Source: Sulfotelmatobacter sp963788225
GTDB lineage: Bacteria > Acidobacteriota > Terriglobia > Terriglobales > Acidobacteriaceae
Reading direction: 5' to 3'
Length of the DNA: 64,000 nt
Assembly (NCBI GenBank): GCA_963788225.1
Contig: CAWBGI010000001.1
Location: 372,001-436,000, forward strand
The translations under genes and the position numbers were made by a program. The notes under the pieces are model-generated. The model worked only from the letters and a program-made list of their open reading frames with translations. It made no database searches and was not told the origin of the DNA. Below are positions 8,201-16,789 of this stretch, piece after piece (within the stretch, counting starts at the first letter, position 1; each line of letters starts with the position of its first letter).

Positions 8201-10615
8201 TTAGAACGTGGCGGCTAGGCGGAGGAAATAGCTTCGGGGAGGGGCTATGGCGTTGCCGGAGAACAGCCCGGCGAAATCGAGGACGTTCAGGCGATTGTTG
8301 AGATTTTCGGCGTCGGCTTGTAGGCGGAGAGAGCGGTTTTCCTTTTTGTAGAGTTCGGCACCCGTTGAAAGATCGACCGACAAGTTGGGGCGAACCCGTC
8401 CGTCGACAAAGTTGACTCGGTTCACTACTGCCTGCCCATATTCTGCAAGCGCTTCCTGATACGCAAGATCTGGGTTCGACGAACCAGCAAATTCGAAAGG
8501 CAGGCCGCTGCCATATTCCAATCCTGCGGCAATCCACACCCGCGAATGCAGTTGATAGCGAACGCGCGCACGCAGTGTATTGCGCTGGTCTTGCGAATCC
8601 GGGAAATGGCCGGTGACTTTAGTCGTTGCCGTTACAGCATCGTCCCCGATGAACAGGCCACCCGTCACGGGGAACCAGGCGTTGCCAACCATGTAGGAAT
8701 AGCTGAGGAAACCGGAAAAGCGGTTCCAGTGAAGCAGTTCGAGCTTGCCTTCCGCGCCATAGACGATGGCTTTGCGAAAAGCTATGGGAAAGCTCACGGC
8801 CGTGCTGAGGATTTCATCGTCATCGGCAAAGTTATCGACGTAACGGCGGAAATAGTTGGCGTCGAAGCGGAACTGGTTGAGAAAACTTCTGGTCGCGCCG
8901 ACTTCGAAATAATTGCCGTGAGAAGGCTGGACTGGGAGACGAAGAACGTTGGGGTTCAGCACGGTTACGTCGGGCGAACTGGCCAAGAGAATATTTTCGA
9001 ACGATGGCGTTTGAAAAACGCGGTCGTAGGAAGCATGAACGACCAGATTCGCCGCAGGAAAATAGCGTCCGACCGAGATACGAGGGCTGACGGCGTTTTG
9101 ATTTACTACAAGCTGATAGTGATCCCAGCGGAGGCCGGCATTTACGGTCCATTGGCCGAGATGGATTAGATCCTGAATGTAGGCCGACTGTTCGAGATCG
9201 GGGCGGTTACCGGTGAAGGCGAACGTGGCGGGCGTGCCGGGGTCGAATGGGTAGTAGGGATCGCTTGGACTTGCGGTGATGATGTCGCTGAAGTTTTCGT
9301 GGAGGAAGAGATTGTCGGATTCCATGCCGGCCTTCCATTCATGGCGGCCGTGATGGATGGAGACCGCGGCGTTGAAATATCCTTCTTTAAAGTCGTTGTG
9401 CAGGAAGGCAGCGATGGGCCAGGCGCCGTTGTTGGAGTTGAGATCGTCAGAGTTGTCGCGCACCATGCCGTGAAGGTTGGCTAAAACATTCGGCGAGAAA
9501 ATGTGCTGGTAGGAAGCGATACCGATCGTCTCGAAATTGCCGGCGGTCTGAAGCTGGGGCGTCGTAGCCGAAGGAATCTGGAGTTGTGGGAACTGCTGGA
9601 GTTGCTCGTTGGGTATTTCGAAGCGGGCAAGTTCGCGGCGGACACTGAGGGTGAGGCGGTCCTTGGGAGTGAGGTCGCGGTCATAGCTTAGAGAGAAGTC
9701 CCCGGTGGTACCGCGATTGGTGTAGTTCTCGGGGACTACGGGATTGAGATAGCGGGCGGTCATGTTGCCGGAGGCGCTGACCCCGACCGTGTTGTGTCCC
9801 CAGGAATCTTGAGCGCTGGCGAAGGCTCCGCCAGTGTCGAAGCTGCCGCCGGAGAGGACAAGCTGGCCGTGAAGGCCGGGTTGCATGTCGCGCAAGGTGT
9901 TGACTTCGATTACGCCGCCCATCTTGCGCCCATACTCGGCGGGGATCCCAGCGGTGTAGATGGTGAGGGAGTCGATGTCGTCGGCTTCGATTTCGGGGCC
10001 GAAGCTGGGCGAGCGGTTGTCGATGAGAGGGATTCCGTCGACCACAAACTGAGTTTGATACTCGGAGCCGCGGGGATGGAGGACAGCATTGCCTTCGTAG
10101 AGCCAGCCGGGCTGGGAGTTGACCAGGTCAGGGAGGGAGCGGCCGGGAAGCGAAGCAGGGCGGTCGGCTACAGCTTTCGAGTCGAGGTGATTGATGGTGG
10201 TAGTGCGTTCGGGATCGAGCAGTGTGGTTTCGGCAGTGACGTTAAGGGCCGTGCTGAGGGCGGCGATGTTTAGCTTTACGATATATTCGACGGGAAGCGC
10301 GGAATGGATCTCGATGAGGCCGTCGTAAGGCGAGAAGGATTCCTGCTGCACCTGGAGACGATAACGGCCGAAAGGAAGGTTGCGGGCAGTGAGCTGCCCG
10401 GAGTCGTCCGTAGAGAAGGTGCGGTGGAACTCGATGGCGTCGTTGGAGAGTTCGACGGAGGCTTTGAGCGGGAGGCCATCCGGGCCTGTGACTTTGAGGC
10501 GGAGTTCTCCAGCGTTGCTCTGGGCGTCAACACGAGGAAGCAAGAGCGGGAGAGCGAGTAAGAGGATGCCGACGTGGAGCAATGCGCGCACTGGGTTGAG
10601 TGGAGGAACCTTCAT
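8201..10615 (-). CDS. TonB-dependent receptor (804 aa)
   Basis: Starts with a signal peptide (residues 1-31, LLALPLLLPRVDAQ). Then comes a carboxypeptidase-regulatory-like domain (residues 33-120, GELRLKVTGPDGLPLKASVE) and a TonB plug (residues about 130-245, ending AEYGRKMGGVIEVNT). The beta barrel runs to a C-terminal LRLAATF with terminal Phe. It should sit in the outer membrane and import an unknown ligand using TonB energy. The gene is monocistronic. Upstream, at 10676-10700 on the minus strand, an ATTTGTCA word and an A-rich stretch (TTTGTAAAAAAA) may form the promoter. It is only distantly similar to the receptor at the start of the window. Confidence 0.92.
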   Translation of the reverse strand: MKVPPLNPVRALLHVGILLLALPLLLPRVDAQSNAGELRLKVTGPDGLPLKASVELSNDAIEFHRTFSTDDSGQLTARNLPFGRYRLQVQQESFSPYDGLIEIHSALPVEYIVKLNIAALSTALNVTAETTLLDPERTTTINHLDSKAVADRPASLPGRSLPDLVNSQPGWLYEGNAVLHPRGSEYQTQFVVDGIPLIDNRSPSFGPEIEADDIDSLTIYTAGIPAEYGRKMGGVIEVNTLRDMQPGLHGQLVLSGGSFDTGGAFASAQDSWGHNTVGVSASGNMTARYLNPVVPENYTNRGTTGDFSLSYDRDLTPKDRLTLSVRRELARFEIPNEQLQQFPQLQIPSATTPQLQTAGNFETIGIASYQHIFSPNVLANLHGMVRDNSDDLNSNNGAWPIAAFLHNDFKEGYFNAAVSIHHGRHEWKAGMESDNLFLHENFSDIITASPSDPYYPFDPGTPATFAFTGNRPDLEQSAYIQDLIHLGQWTVNAGLRWDHYQLVVNQNAVSPRISVGRYFPAANLVVHASYDRVFQTPSFENILLASSPDVTVLNPNVLRLPVQPSHGNYFEVGATRSFLNQFRFDANYFRRYVDNFADDDEILSTAVSFPIAFRKAIVYGAEGKLELLHWNRFSGFLSYSYMVGNAWFPVTGGLFIGDDAVTATTKVTGHFPDSQDQRNTLRARVRYQLHSRVWIAAGLEYGSGLPFEFAGSSNPDLAYQEALAEYGQAVVNRVNFVDGRVRPNLSVDLSTGAELYKKENRSLRLQADAENLNNRLNVLDFAGLFSGNAIAPPRSYFLRLAATF

Positions 10616-10827
10616 GCTATCAGTTTTGGGCGGCGGAATTGAGTTACGAAGGGAATGGCGTGAAGGAGGCGGAAGATTTTTTTACAAACTATTGACATGG
10701 GCCTGACAAATGGTTGCAGGGCGTGGGGCATGATTGGAGTGAGATCAGGAGGGGTAGACTTCTGATCGTTGTTCACACCACTTCTATACACCGATCTTCA
10801 CGCCCTCCGTCACCGAGAGGGATGGGG

Positions 10828-10874
10828 AAACCGGCATTCCCGCCGCAGGGGGTGGGGATGCCGGTTTTATTTTA
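10828..10874. terminator. Bidirectional terminator between ubiA and the receptor gene
   Basis: AAACCGGCATTCCC pairs with GGGGATGCCGGTTT and is followed on the plus strand by TTTTATTTT. It lies 96 bp beyond the stop codon of the prenyltransferase gene. The T-run is stronger in the plus direction, where no gene is present, so it may mainly insulate the minus-strand genes. The rest of the 354-bp gap 10616-10969 shows no gene; bases 10893-10960 look like another GC-rich dispersed repeat. Confidence 0.55.
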
Positions 10875-10969
10875 CCTGGCCTTACATGCCTCGCTGCACT
10901 CGGCGACCGGATCCCTTCGGCTTCGCTTAGGGCAAGCTCCGGCTCCGACCCGGTCCCACACGTTTCTGT

Positions 10970-11851
10970 TTACTTCCGCAAAAGTACATCTCCCGCTAAG
11001 CAAAGGGCGAAGACTACCGAGATTACGCCATTCATGGTGAAGAAGGCGGCGTTGAGTTTAGACAGATCATTGGGCTTGACGAGGGAATGTTCGTAGAGCA
11101 GGAGCACGGCGACGGCGATTACTCCGGCGATGGCGAACTTGCCTAGAGAGAATGCCGGGATCAGGGCAATCAGCAAGAGCAGCATGATGAGGTGGAAGGC
11201 GCGGGCGATCCAGAGAGCGGGCTCGATGCCGACATAGCGAGGGATGGAGTGGAGTCCGGCATCGCGGTCGAATTGGAAATCCTGGCAGGCATAAAGGATG
11301 TCGAAACCAGCCACCCAAAAGGTGACGGCGGCGGTGAGAATGAGGATGCGGGGATCGAGAGAACCGCGAACGGCGATCCAGGCCGCGGCGGGCGCTATGC
11401 CTAAAGCTAATCCCAGCACGAGGTGGGACCAGCGCGTAAAGCGTTTTGTGTAGGAGTAAAGCAATAAAACGGCGAGTGCGACCGGAGAGAGCCAAAGCGC
11501 GAGGCGATTTAATTGGGCGGCGGCGAGAATGAAGATGGCACAGGCGACGATGACAAAGGTGGCAACGAAGGCGGGTGAAAGATGTCCGGCGGGTAGAGCG
11601 CGAGTGCGCGTGCGGGGATTGGCGGCGTCGATGGCGGCATCGGCGAGGCGGTTGAAGGCCATGGCCGCGGAACGGGCGGCGAGCATCGCGATTACGATCC
11701 AGAGAAACTGATGAACCGTGGGTAGGCCGGAGGCGGCGAGCATGGCTCCGCAGAGAGCGAACGGAAGAGCGAAGACGGAGTGCTCCCACTTGATCATTTC
11801 GAGAGTCACGCGGAGATTGTGCAGGATGGGCACGGAAAGATTGTAGAACAT
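10970..11851 (-). CDS. mqnP: UbiA-family prenyltransferase, probably MqnP of menaquinone synthesis
   Basis: 293 residues with eight or nine hydrophobic helices. The first Asp-rich motif is NRLADAAID (N67, D71, D75) and the second is QDFQFDRD (around residue 195). Both bind the magnesium-diphosphate of the polyprenyl donor in UbiA enzymes. The N-terminal KWEHSVFALPFA is typical of the sub-family called MqnP or 4-hydroxybenzoate polyprenyltransferase-like, used with the futalosine menaquinone pathway. No other mqn or ubi gene is next to it, so MqnP rather than UbiA is an inference. The start codon overlaps a heptamer tandem repeat. Confidence 0.85.
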   Translation of the reverse strand: MFYNLSVPILHNLRVTLEMIKWEHSVFALPFALCGAMLAASGLPTVHQFLWIVIAMLAARSAAMAFNRLADAAIDAANPRTRTRALPAGHLSPAFVATFVIVACAIFILAAAQLNRLALWLSPVALAVLLLYSYTKRFTRWSHLVLGLALGIAPAAAWIAVRGSLDPRILILTAAVTFWVAGFDILYACQDFQFDRDAGLHSIPRYVGIEPALWIARAFHLIMLLLLIALIPAFSLGKFAIAGVIAVAVLLLYEHSLVKPNDLSKLNAAFFTMNGVISVVFALCLAGDVLLRK

Positions 11852-11897
11852 CAGTTCTCAGTTCTCAGTTCTCAGTTCTCAGTTCTCAGTTCTCAGT
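11851..11897. repeat. Heptanucleotide tandem repeat at the mqnP start
   Basis: Six exact TCAGTTC units plus TCAGT run without interruption. The last base of the mqnP start codon complement (CAT at 11849-11851) is the first base of the array. On the coding strand it reads GAGAACT units up to ATG, so each unit supplies a GAG that could act as a weak ribosome-binding core. Confidence 0.95.
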
Positions 11898-12089
11898 AAA
11901 GCAAAACCTGCAGTGGCCGGGTTGTCAACAGTCTCGGCGAAGATTAATCCTGCCTTCGGTTGGGCGGATTTTGTTTTCCGCTTTTTACGCGATTTCCACA
12001 ATTGACAAGCCCTATGCTGTTCGTCATTATGGGTGGGCCATTTCGTTAGTCCCACTTGCAGGGGATAGAGCAGGGGTTGGAGGGATAAC

Positions 12090-12254
12090 ATGTCTGAATT
12101 CGTACGCAGGTTTTGGCGGGATGACGAGGGCCAGGATATTGCCGAGTACGCCGTCATGCTGGCTGTAATCCTGGTTTTGGTTGTGGGCACGATCCGCCTG
12201 ATCGGATCCAACGCTAACAATGTCTTCTCCAATGTGGCCAGCGCGGTACAATAG
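12090..12254 (+). CDS. flp: Flp/Fap-type pilin (54 aa)
   Basis: MSEFVRRFWRDDEGQDIAEYA followed by a hydrophobic helix (VMLAVILVLVVGTI) and SNANNVFSNVASAVQ. The EGQDxAEYA stretch right before a single hydrophobic segment is the Flp pilin signature. GGAGGGATAAC just upstream is a good ribosome-binding site. Flp pilins are exported through the tad secretion apparatus after prepilin peptidase cleavage and form bundled adhesive pili. No tad or cpa gene is present within the window, so this is a detached copy. The 190 bases upstream contain no gene. Confidence 0.9.
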   Translation: MSEFVRRFWRDDEGQDIAEYAVMLAVILVLVVGTIRLIGSNANNVFSNVASAVQ

Positions 12255-12481
12255 TACGTTGGTCGACGTTTGCGCAGTGGTCGCCTGAGAAATCGTTTTT
12301 TATGATGGGATTTACCTCGTTTACCGGGCCGTTTCGCTACTACTGGTTTACCCAGAGTAGCGGCGGCAGCGGAACTTGCGGGGAGATCGAGCCAGCTGTG
12401 ATCGCCTAGATTCAAGCAAAGTTCAGCTAAAAGGCCGCGATGCAAATCGTGGCCTTTGCTTTTTGGAAAGGAAAAGGCTCT

Positions 12482-12575
12482 CACCACAGAGGCGCAGAGC
12501 CACAGAGAAAACCTGTTAAATCGTTCTTGATTTGTTCCTGTTCTTCTCTCTGTCTCTGTGCCTCTGTGGTGAAAA
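12482..12575. repeat. Inverted pair of CCACAGAGGC-type repeats
   Basis: ACCACAGAGGCGCAGAGCC then ACAGAGAA at 12482-12510 is mirrored by CTCTGTCTCTGTGCCTCTGTGGT at 12548-12570. The pair forms a long imperfect inverted repeat with a loop of about 35 bases. It sits in the 345-bp gene-free stretch between the pilin gene and DAHP synthase, 25 bp before the latter. A related direct-orientation copy is at 7694. It could be a dispersed non-autonomous repeat and could also fold in the leader RNA of aroF. Confidence 0.7.
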
Positions 12576-12599
12576 AGCCTTCGTCCCAGGAGAGAGCAC

Positions 12600-13628
12600 A
12601 TGATCGTCAACATGTCGGAGAAAGCTACCGAGCAAGAGATTACGCACATCATTGAACGCATTCGCGAGGCGGGTTATCAGCCGCACGTCACGCGGGGAGT
12701 GGAGCGCACGATTGTGGCAGCGGTGGGTAATGGGCGGCGCCACGAGATCGAGGCGCTGCAAGTGGCGCCCGGCGTTGACAATGTGGTTGCTATCGCGCAG
12801 CCTTTCAAGCTGGTAAGCCGGCAGGTGCGGCCGGAGCGGACGGTCGTCAACGTGGGCGGCGTTGCGATCGGTGGACCGGGAGTGGTGATTATTGCCGGGC
12901 CTTGCTCGGTGGAATCGCGCGAGCAGTTGCTCAGCACGGCTCATGCGGTGAAGCGGGCCGGCGCAACCATGCTCCGCGGAGGCGCTTACAAGCCACGGAC
13001 CTCTCCCTACGATTTTCAGGGGCTCGGCTTGGAAGCGCTGAAGATTCTGCGCGAGGCGCGCGAGGAATCCGGGCTTCCGGTGGTGACGGAAGTGATGAGC
13101 ACGGAAGATGTAGACATCATTTGCGAACACGTCGATATGCTGCAAGTGGGCGCGCGGAACATGCAGAACTTCGCGCTCCTGCGCCGACTTGCGACCGTAA
13201 GCATGCCGGTGCTGCTGAAGCGCGGCCCTTCGGCGACGGTGAAGGAGTGGCTGCTGGCCGCGGAGTATTTGCTTTCGGGAGGGAACAGCCAGGTTGTGCT
13301 CTGCGAGCGCGGCATCAAAACGTTTGAAACCGAAATGCGCAACACCTTCGACCTCGCGGCGGTGGCGCTGGCCCGCGATCTTTCTCACTTGCCGGTGATT
13401 GCAGATCCTTCGCACGGGACGGGAAAGCAGAATCTGATTGCCGCGGTCTCGCGGGCAGCCGTTGCGGTGGGGGCAGATGGATTAATCATTGAAGTGCATC
13501 CCTGCCCGGAGCGGGCGCTGTCGGATGGAGCACAGTCGCTGGATTTCGCCGGATTCGAGAAAGTGATGAAGGCGATCGCCGAGCCACTGCGACGAGCTGC
13601 GGTTGCGGCTGATGCGGCGGGCGGCTAG
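12600..13628 (+). CDS. aroF: 3-deoxy-7-phosphoheptulonate synthase (DAHP synthase, type I-beta)
   Basis: 342 residues. Residues 1-70 are a ferredoxin-like N-terminal domain (MIVNMSEKATEQEITHIIE), then a linker, then the TIM barrel starting GPGVVIIAGPCSVES. Barrel motifs include MLRGGAYKPRTSPYDFQGLG, the KRGPSAT strand, GGNSQVVLCERGI and DPSHGTGK. It condenses phosphoenolpyruvate and erythrose 4-phosphate, the first step of the shikimate pathway. The N-terminal domain in this class allows feedback by aromatic amino acids; which one acts here cannot be told. CCAGGAGAGAGCAC before ATG is a good ribosome-binding site. Confidence 0.95.
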   Translation: MIVNMSEKATEQEITHIIERIREAGYQPHVTRGVERTIVAAVGNGRRHEIEALQVAPGVDNVVAIAQPFKLVSRQVRPERTVVNVGGVAIGGPGVVIIAGPCSVESREQLLSTAHAVKRAGATMLRGGAYKPRTSPYDFQGLGLEALKILREAREESGLPVVTEVMSTEDVDIICEHVDMLQVGARNMQNFALLRRLATVSMPVLLKRGPSATVKEWLLAAEYLLSGGNSQVVLCERGIKTFETEMRNTFDLAAVALARDLSHLPVIADPSHGTGKQNLIAAVSRAAVAVGADGLIIEVHPCPERALSDGAQSLDFAGFEKVMKAIAEPLRRAAVAADAAGG

Positions 13629-13659
13629 AGCAAGCGGCTTAAACTTGGGTTTCAGGTGT

Positions 13660-13688
13660 CAGGTCTTAGGTCTTGGGCCTAAGACCTG
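13660..13688. repeat. Perfect 11-bp hairpin after aroF
   Basis: CAGGTCTTAGG and CCTAAGACCTG pair perfectly around TCTTGGG. There is no T-run after it, so it is more likely a REP-like palindrome, or an mRNA 3' end stabiliser, than a Rho-independent terminator. Confidence 0.55.
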
Positions 13689-13858
13689 CCACATAAAGGG
13701 GGGATCAGGGATGCGGATGCTGGGTTGCGTTGCTAGGAGATTTACCTAATTTTGGCGAACCACCGCGCACACCATGACAGATCAAGGCAGTCAGACTCAG
13801 TTGTGATGAGTATGTTGAGGCCGCCGAGTCTGAATCCGGGTGACGGTGGGGGACGGCC

Positions 13859-14455
13859 CTACTCCATTGCCCCCGCCGCCTTCAATAATTCGATTATGTC
13901 TGCGTACGCAGGTTTTTCGACGCAATTGATAGGGGTCCATCCCGTCAAGCCCCTGCGTGCCACCCTAAGTGCCGTCCAGCTCTGCTCATTCTTCGCATTC
14001 ACGTCCGCGCCTGCAGCAATCAGGGCTTTGACGAGGTTCGCATCGCCGTTGTCAGCAACAAAAATAAGCGCTGTGTTGCCGTAATTGTCTCTCGCATTCA
14101 CGTCTGCTCCACCGGCGATCAGGGCTTTGACGCAGTCCGCATGGTTGCGCTGGTAAGCTGCATCCGTGAGTGCCGTATTGCCGTGGTCATTCTTAGCGTT
14201 TACGTCCGCACCGGCGGCGATCAGGGCCTTGATGCACGCCGCGTTGCTCGTAGACATAAGCGCCGTATAGCTGCGGTAGGGACCACCGCGTTCCGCGTTT
14301 ACGTCCGCACCGGTGGCAATCAATGCCTTGACGCGTTTTGCGTCGCCCACAATTAAGGCCTTTATCAGCGCCGTGTCGCCGTGCTTATCCTTCGCGTTCA
14401 CGTCCACGCTGCCGGCGAGTGAACCAACGCGGAAAAGCTTTTTCCAAAAGCTCAT
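13859..14455 (-). CDS. Ankyrin-repeat protein (198 aa)
   Basis: Contains about five ankyrin units of 31-35 residues, each with the DVNAKDKHGDTALIKA or ALIAAGADVNA consensus, covering residues 18-160. There is no signal peptide and no catalytic domain. Ankyrin repeats bind protein partners; the partner here is unknown. It is a lone gene; the next same-strand gene ends 180 bp upstream of its start region. The 230-bp gap before aroF on the other side holds no further gene. Confidence 0.88.
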   Translation of the reverse strand: MSFWKKLFRVGSLAGSVDVNAKDKHGDTALIKALIVGDAKRVKALIATGADVNAERGGPYRSYTALMSTSNAACIKALIAAGADVNAKNDHGNTALTDAAYQRNHADCVKALIAGGADVNARDNYGNTALIFVADNGDANLVKALIAAGADVNAKNEQSWTALRVARRGLTGWTPINCVEKPAYADIIELLKAAGAME

Positions 14456-14515
14456 AACTGAAGACCTAGTTCTTCTAGGGGAAGTGAATGATTCGAATCA
14501 CAAGAACGCCACGAA

Positions 14516-14761
14516 TCAGGAATACATTCGTCGGCGGCTTCCGAAAAGTGGGGGTGATGACGCGGGCCGGACCATTACAGGGCTCGGACGGTTAAGAGCA
14601 AAACACTTGACGCAGGTGCACTTGAACAGCGAATTCTTTGGCATCACCAGGTGGCCGCAATGATCGCATTTGAGCGGCAGGCCATTTCCTGCGTCTGTCA
14701 TCACTTTGAAATGATTTCCCTCTACGCAATAGGGGCAGCGAACGGGGTCGGGATTGGGCAT
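14516..14761 (-). CDS. Small zinc-ribbon protein (81 aa)
   Basis: From MPNPDPVRCPYC the protein has CPYC, then CDHC about 22 residues later, then CTCVKC, giving three Cys-pair knuckles that can bind one or two zinc ions. No further domain is visible. The open frame extends 25 codons further upstream, but those codons do not look protein-like and the internal ATG at 14761 gives a compact domain. Function unknown; it could be a nucleic-acid-binding or chaperone-like ribbon. Confidence 0.55.
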   Translation of the reverse strand: MPNPDPVRCPYCVEGNHFKVMTDAGNGLPLKCDHCGHLVMPKNSLFKCTCVKCFALNRPSPVMVRPASSPPLFGSRRRMYS

Positions 14762-15023
14762 AAGAAAAGTGTCGAAAAACCACGCCTCCTGGCTTTCTCG
14801 AGAGCCTGCGATTGAGTGAACTGATGTTGCGGACACGAATCTTAGGCCCTGACTTCGAACGACGACAAGAGTCTTTAGGCTCCCCGGCTTCTGTTTGGCC
14901 GATTTTCTTCAACCAAGAACTAGGCGCTTGCCCGCCCACGTGCGCAAGAACTCGCAGGGTCTTCTCCACTGGGCATACAGCTTTAGTGATCTCGACGCTC
15001 CCTCAGGATTAGAGCATCTTAAT

Positions 15024-15039
15024 TGTGATTCCAATCACA
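15024..15039. promoter_or_regulatory. Perfect CRP/FNR-family box (TGTGA-N6-TCACA)
   Basis: TGTGATTCCAATCACA is fully palindromic and matches the CRP consensus half sites exactly. It is centred 63 bp before the ATG at 15095, so a CRP-like regulator could act there as an activator of that membrane protein. The rest of the 333-bp gap from 14762 shows no gene. Confidence 0.6.
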
Positions 15040-15094
15040 CAGAACCTCCTCCTGGCCCGCGCGTGCAGTTTGGAACGAAAGCCTAAGGAGGGTT

Positions 15095-15610
15095 ATGCCC
15101 AGTACTGGGACCGCTCCGGGAGTATCCAAGACACCGGCGAGCGTCAACTCTAATCAGAGAAGTTTCGCATCGACACCAGAGGTATTGCCTCGCGTGCTCC
15201 AGGGAGCGCATTGTTTCTACTGGATCGTTGGCTTGGTCGTCTGGAATTCGCTGTTTACAATTCTGGGCAGCCATCTTCATCGCTTCACCGAATTGGGTGT
15301 CGCCATAATCGCAGGCAGTCTTACTCAAGCATCCGGGATCGGCAACGTGGTGCAGGTGATTGTCGGTGGCTGGGCTGCAGCCGGGTTTCTTGTTCTCGGC
15401 TATTACGCCACAGAAGGCCAAGAGTGGGCTTTTAGTGTGGGAATCGCAGCCTATGCCGTGGACGGCGCGCTGATGGTTGCAGGTGGCGACTTTATAGCCT
15501 CCACTTTCCACGCCGTTGTGTTGTATGTTTTCTACCGGGGATTTGCCGCACTGGGAAAAACGTCAGGCTCAAAAGCATCTGAGCCCGCGGCAGCGGCCTA
15601 CGCAGGCTAG
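15095..15610 (+). CDS. Conserved-looking integral membrane protein (171 aa)
   Basis: The start is set by a strong ribosome-binding site (AAGGAGGGTT directly before ATG). A polar N-terminus of about 35 residues is followed by four hydrophobic segments, roughly at 38-58, 66-98, 100-115 and 120-150, and a polar tail rich in Ala and Ser. No motif that I recognise. It is preceded by a CRP-type box and is convergent with ctaB. Function unknown. Confidence 0.7.
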   Translation: MPSTGTAPGVSKTPASVNSNQRSFASTPEVLPRVLQGAHCFYWIVGLVVWNSLFTILGSHLHRFTELGVAIIAGSLTQASGIGNVVQVIVGGWAAAGFLVLGYYATEGQEWAFSVGIAAYAVDGALMVAGGDFIASTFHAVVLYVFYRGFAALGKTSGSKASEPAAAAYAG

Positions 15611-15647
15611 ATTCTGGTTAGCTCGTTCCTGAGAATGGCCCGGCGCT

Positions 15648-16583
15648 TCAGGGCTGCGACGCATTGCCCATCATCAGCGCAAACAACAGCGGTAGATAGA
15701 TTACGGTGGCCTGCAATACGTGGCGGGCCAGCATTTTCGATCGCGGGTTTTGAATGGGCAGCTTGAGAAACGCCAGCCGCGCGCCGAAATAGAAGAGTGC
15801 AATGCCGAGCAGTGCCGCTCCTACCAGATAAATCTTCCCTGCCATCCCGAAAAAGCTGGGCAAAAGGCTGAGCGGAATCAATAAGAGAGAATAGCCTAAG
15901 ATGCGCCGGGCGGTGGACCGTCCGTCCTCTTCGACGACCGGCAACATGCGGATACCGCCGCTGGCATAGTCTTCCCGGTAGAGCCATGCGATGGAAAAGA
16001 AATGCGGGAACTGCCACACAAACAGAATGGCAAACAGGATCAACGTGCCCCACTCGAGCCGGCCGCGCGCCGCTGTCCAACCTAGAACTCCGGGCATCGC
16101 TCCAGGAAAGGCTCCAACGAACGTGCAGATCGGCGAGACCCGCTTCAAGGGCGTGTAAGCTGCCAGATATACGACCGAAGTCAGAAACGTCAGCAGCCCA
16201 GTCAGCGGATTGGTGAACACCGCCAGATAGATGGACCCGCCCACAGTGGCGAGCAGACCGGCGACGGTTGCGTGAAGCAGGCTCATGCGACCCGCCGGCA
16301 GCGGACGCTGCGCGGTGCGGCGCATGTGCGCATCCACTTCGTGCTCCATCACTTCATTCAACGCCGCAGTTCCGCTGGAGACCAAGCCGATGCCCAACAA
16401 AGCATGGAACAATCCCCAGGACAGCGAAGACACCCCCGCTTTCTGCGCGCCGAAATAGTAGCCGCACCACGCCGTCATCACGATCAGAGTGGTGACACGC
16501 GCCTTCATCAGTTCGGCATAGTCGCGCAACAGGGATGTCGCTTGCCTGCGAAATAAAACCAGTGGTTCGGTCATCGGGCTCAT
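15648..16583 (-). CDS. ctaB: Protoheme IX farnesyltransferase (heme O synthase)
   Basis: UbiA-superfamily membrane enzyme with the first Asp motif in NEVMEHEVDAHMRRTAQRPL and a later FVWQFPHFFSIAWLYREDY, both diagnostic for heme O synthase. It attaches farnesyl to heme B to make heme O, the precursor of heme A for the cytochrome c oxidase encoded at 22.9-27.3 kb. The frame is open to 16769, but those 62 codons start with TTG and do not look like membrane protein. I place the start at the ATG at 16583 or 16574; neither has a clear ribosome-binding site. No ctaA is in the window. Confidence 0.92.
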   Translation of the reverse strand: MSPMTEPLVLFRRQATSLLRDYAELMKARVTTLIVMTAWCGYYFGAQKAGVSSLSWGLFHALLGIGLVSSGTAALNEVMEHEVDAHMRRTAQRPLPAGRMSLLHATVAGLLATVGGSIYLAVFTNPLTGLLTFLTSVVYLAAYTPLKRVSPICTFVGAFPGAMPGVLGWTAARGRLEWGTLILFAILFVWQFPHFFSIAWLYREDYASGGIRMLPVVEEDGRSTARRILGYSLLLIPLSLLPSFFGMAGKIYLVGAALLGIALFYFGARLAFLKLPIQNPRSKMLARHVLQATVIYLPLLFALMMGNASQP

Positions 16584-16789
16584 GAGAGGATCAATGGTGT
16601 GGTTGTCGTACCGCTTGCGATACTCGCGCACTCTTGCCGAGTCGAGCAAAGAAGACGGCCCCCACAAGACCGCCCACAGTACCCTAAGGATTGCATAAGT
16701 ACTATTACGGCATTCGAAAGTCAAGTCGAAACGCTGGAATTGACCTACCGATACCCGTGAAGCGTCCAATCTAAAACGCGATTACTCCT

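Noticed and set aside
16584..16769. 62-codon extension of ctaB
   Set aside because: Starts with TTG, no ribosome-binding site, and the extra residues lack any heme O synthase similarity.
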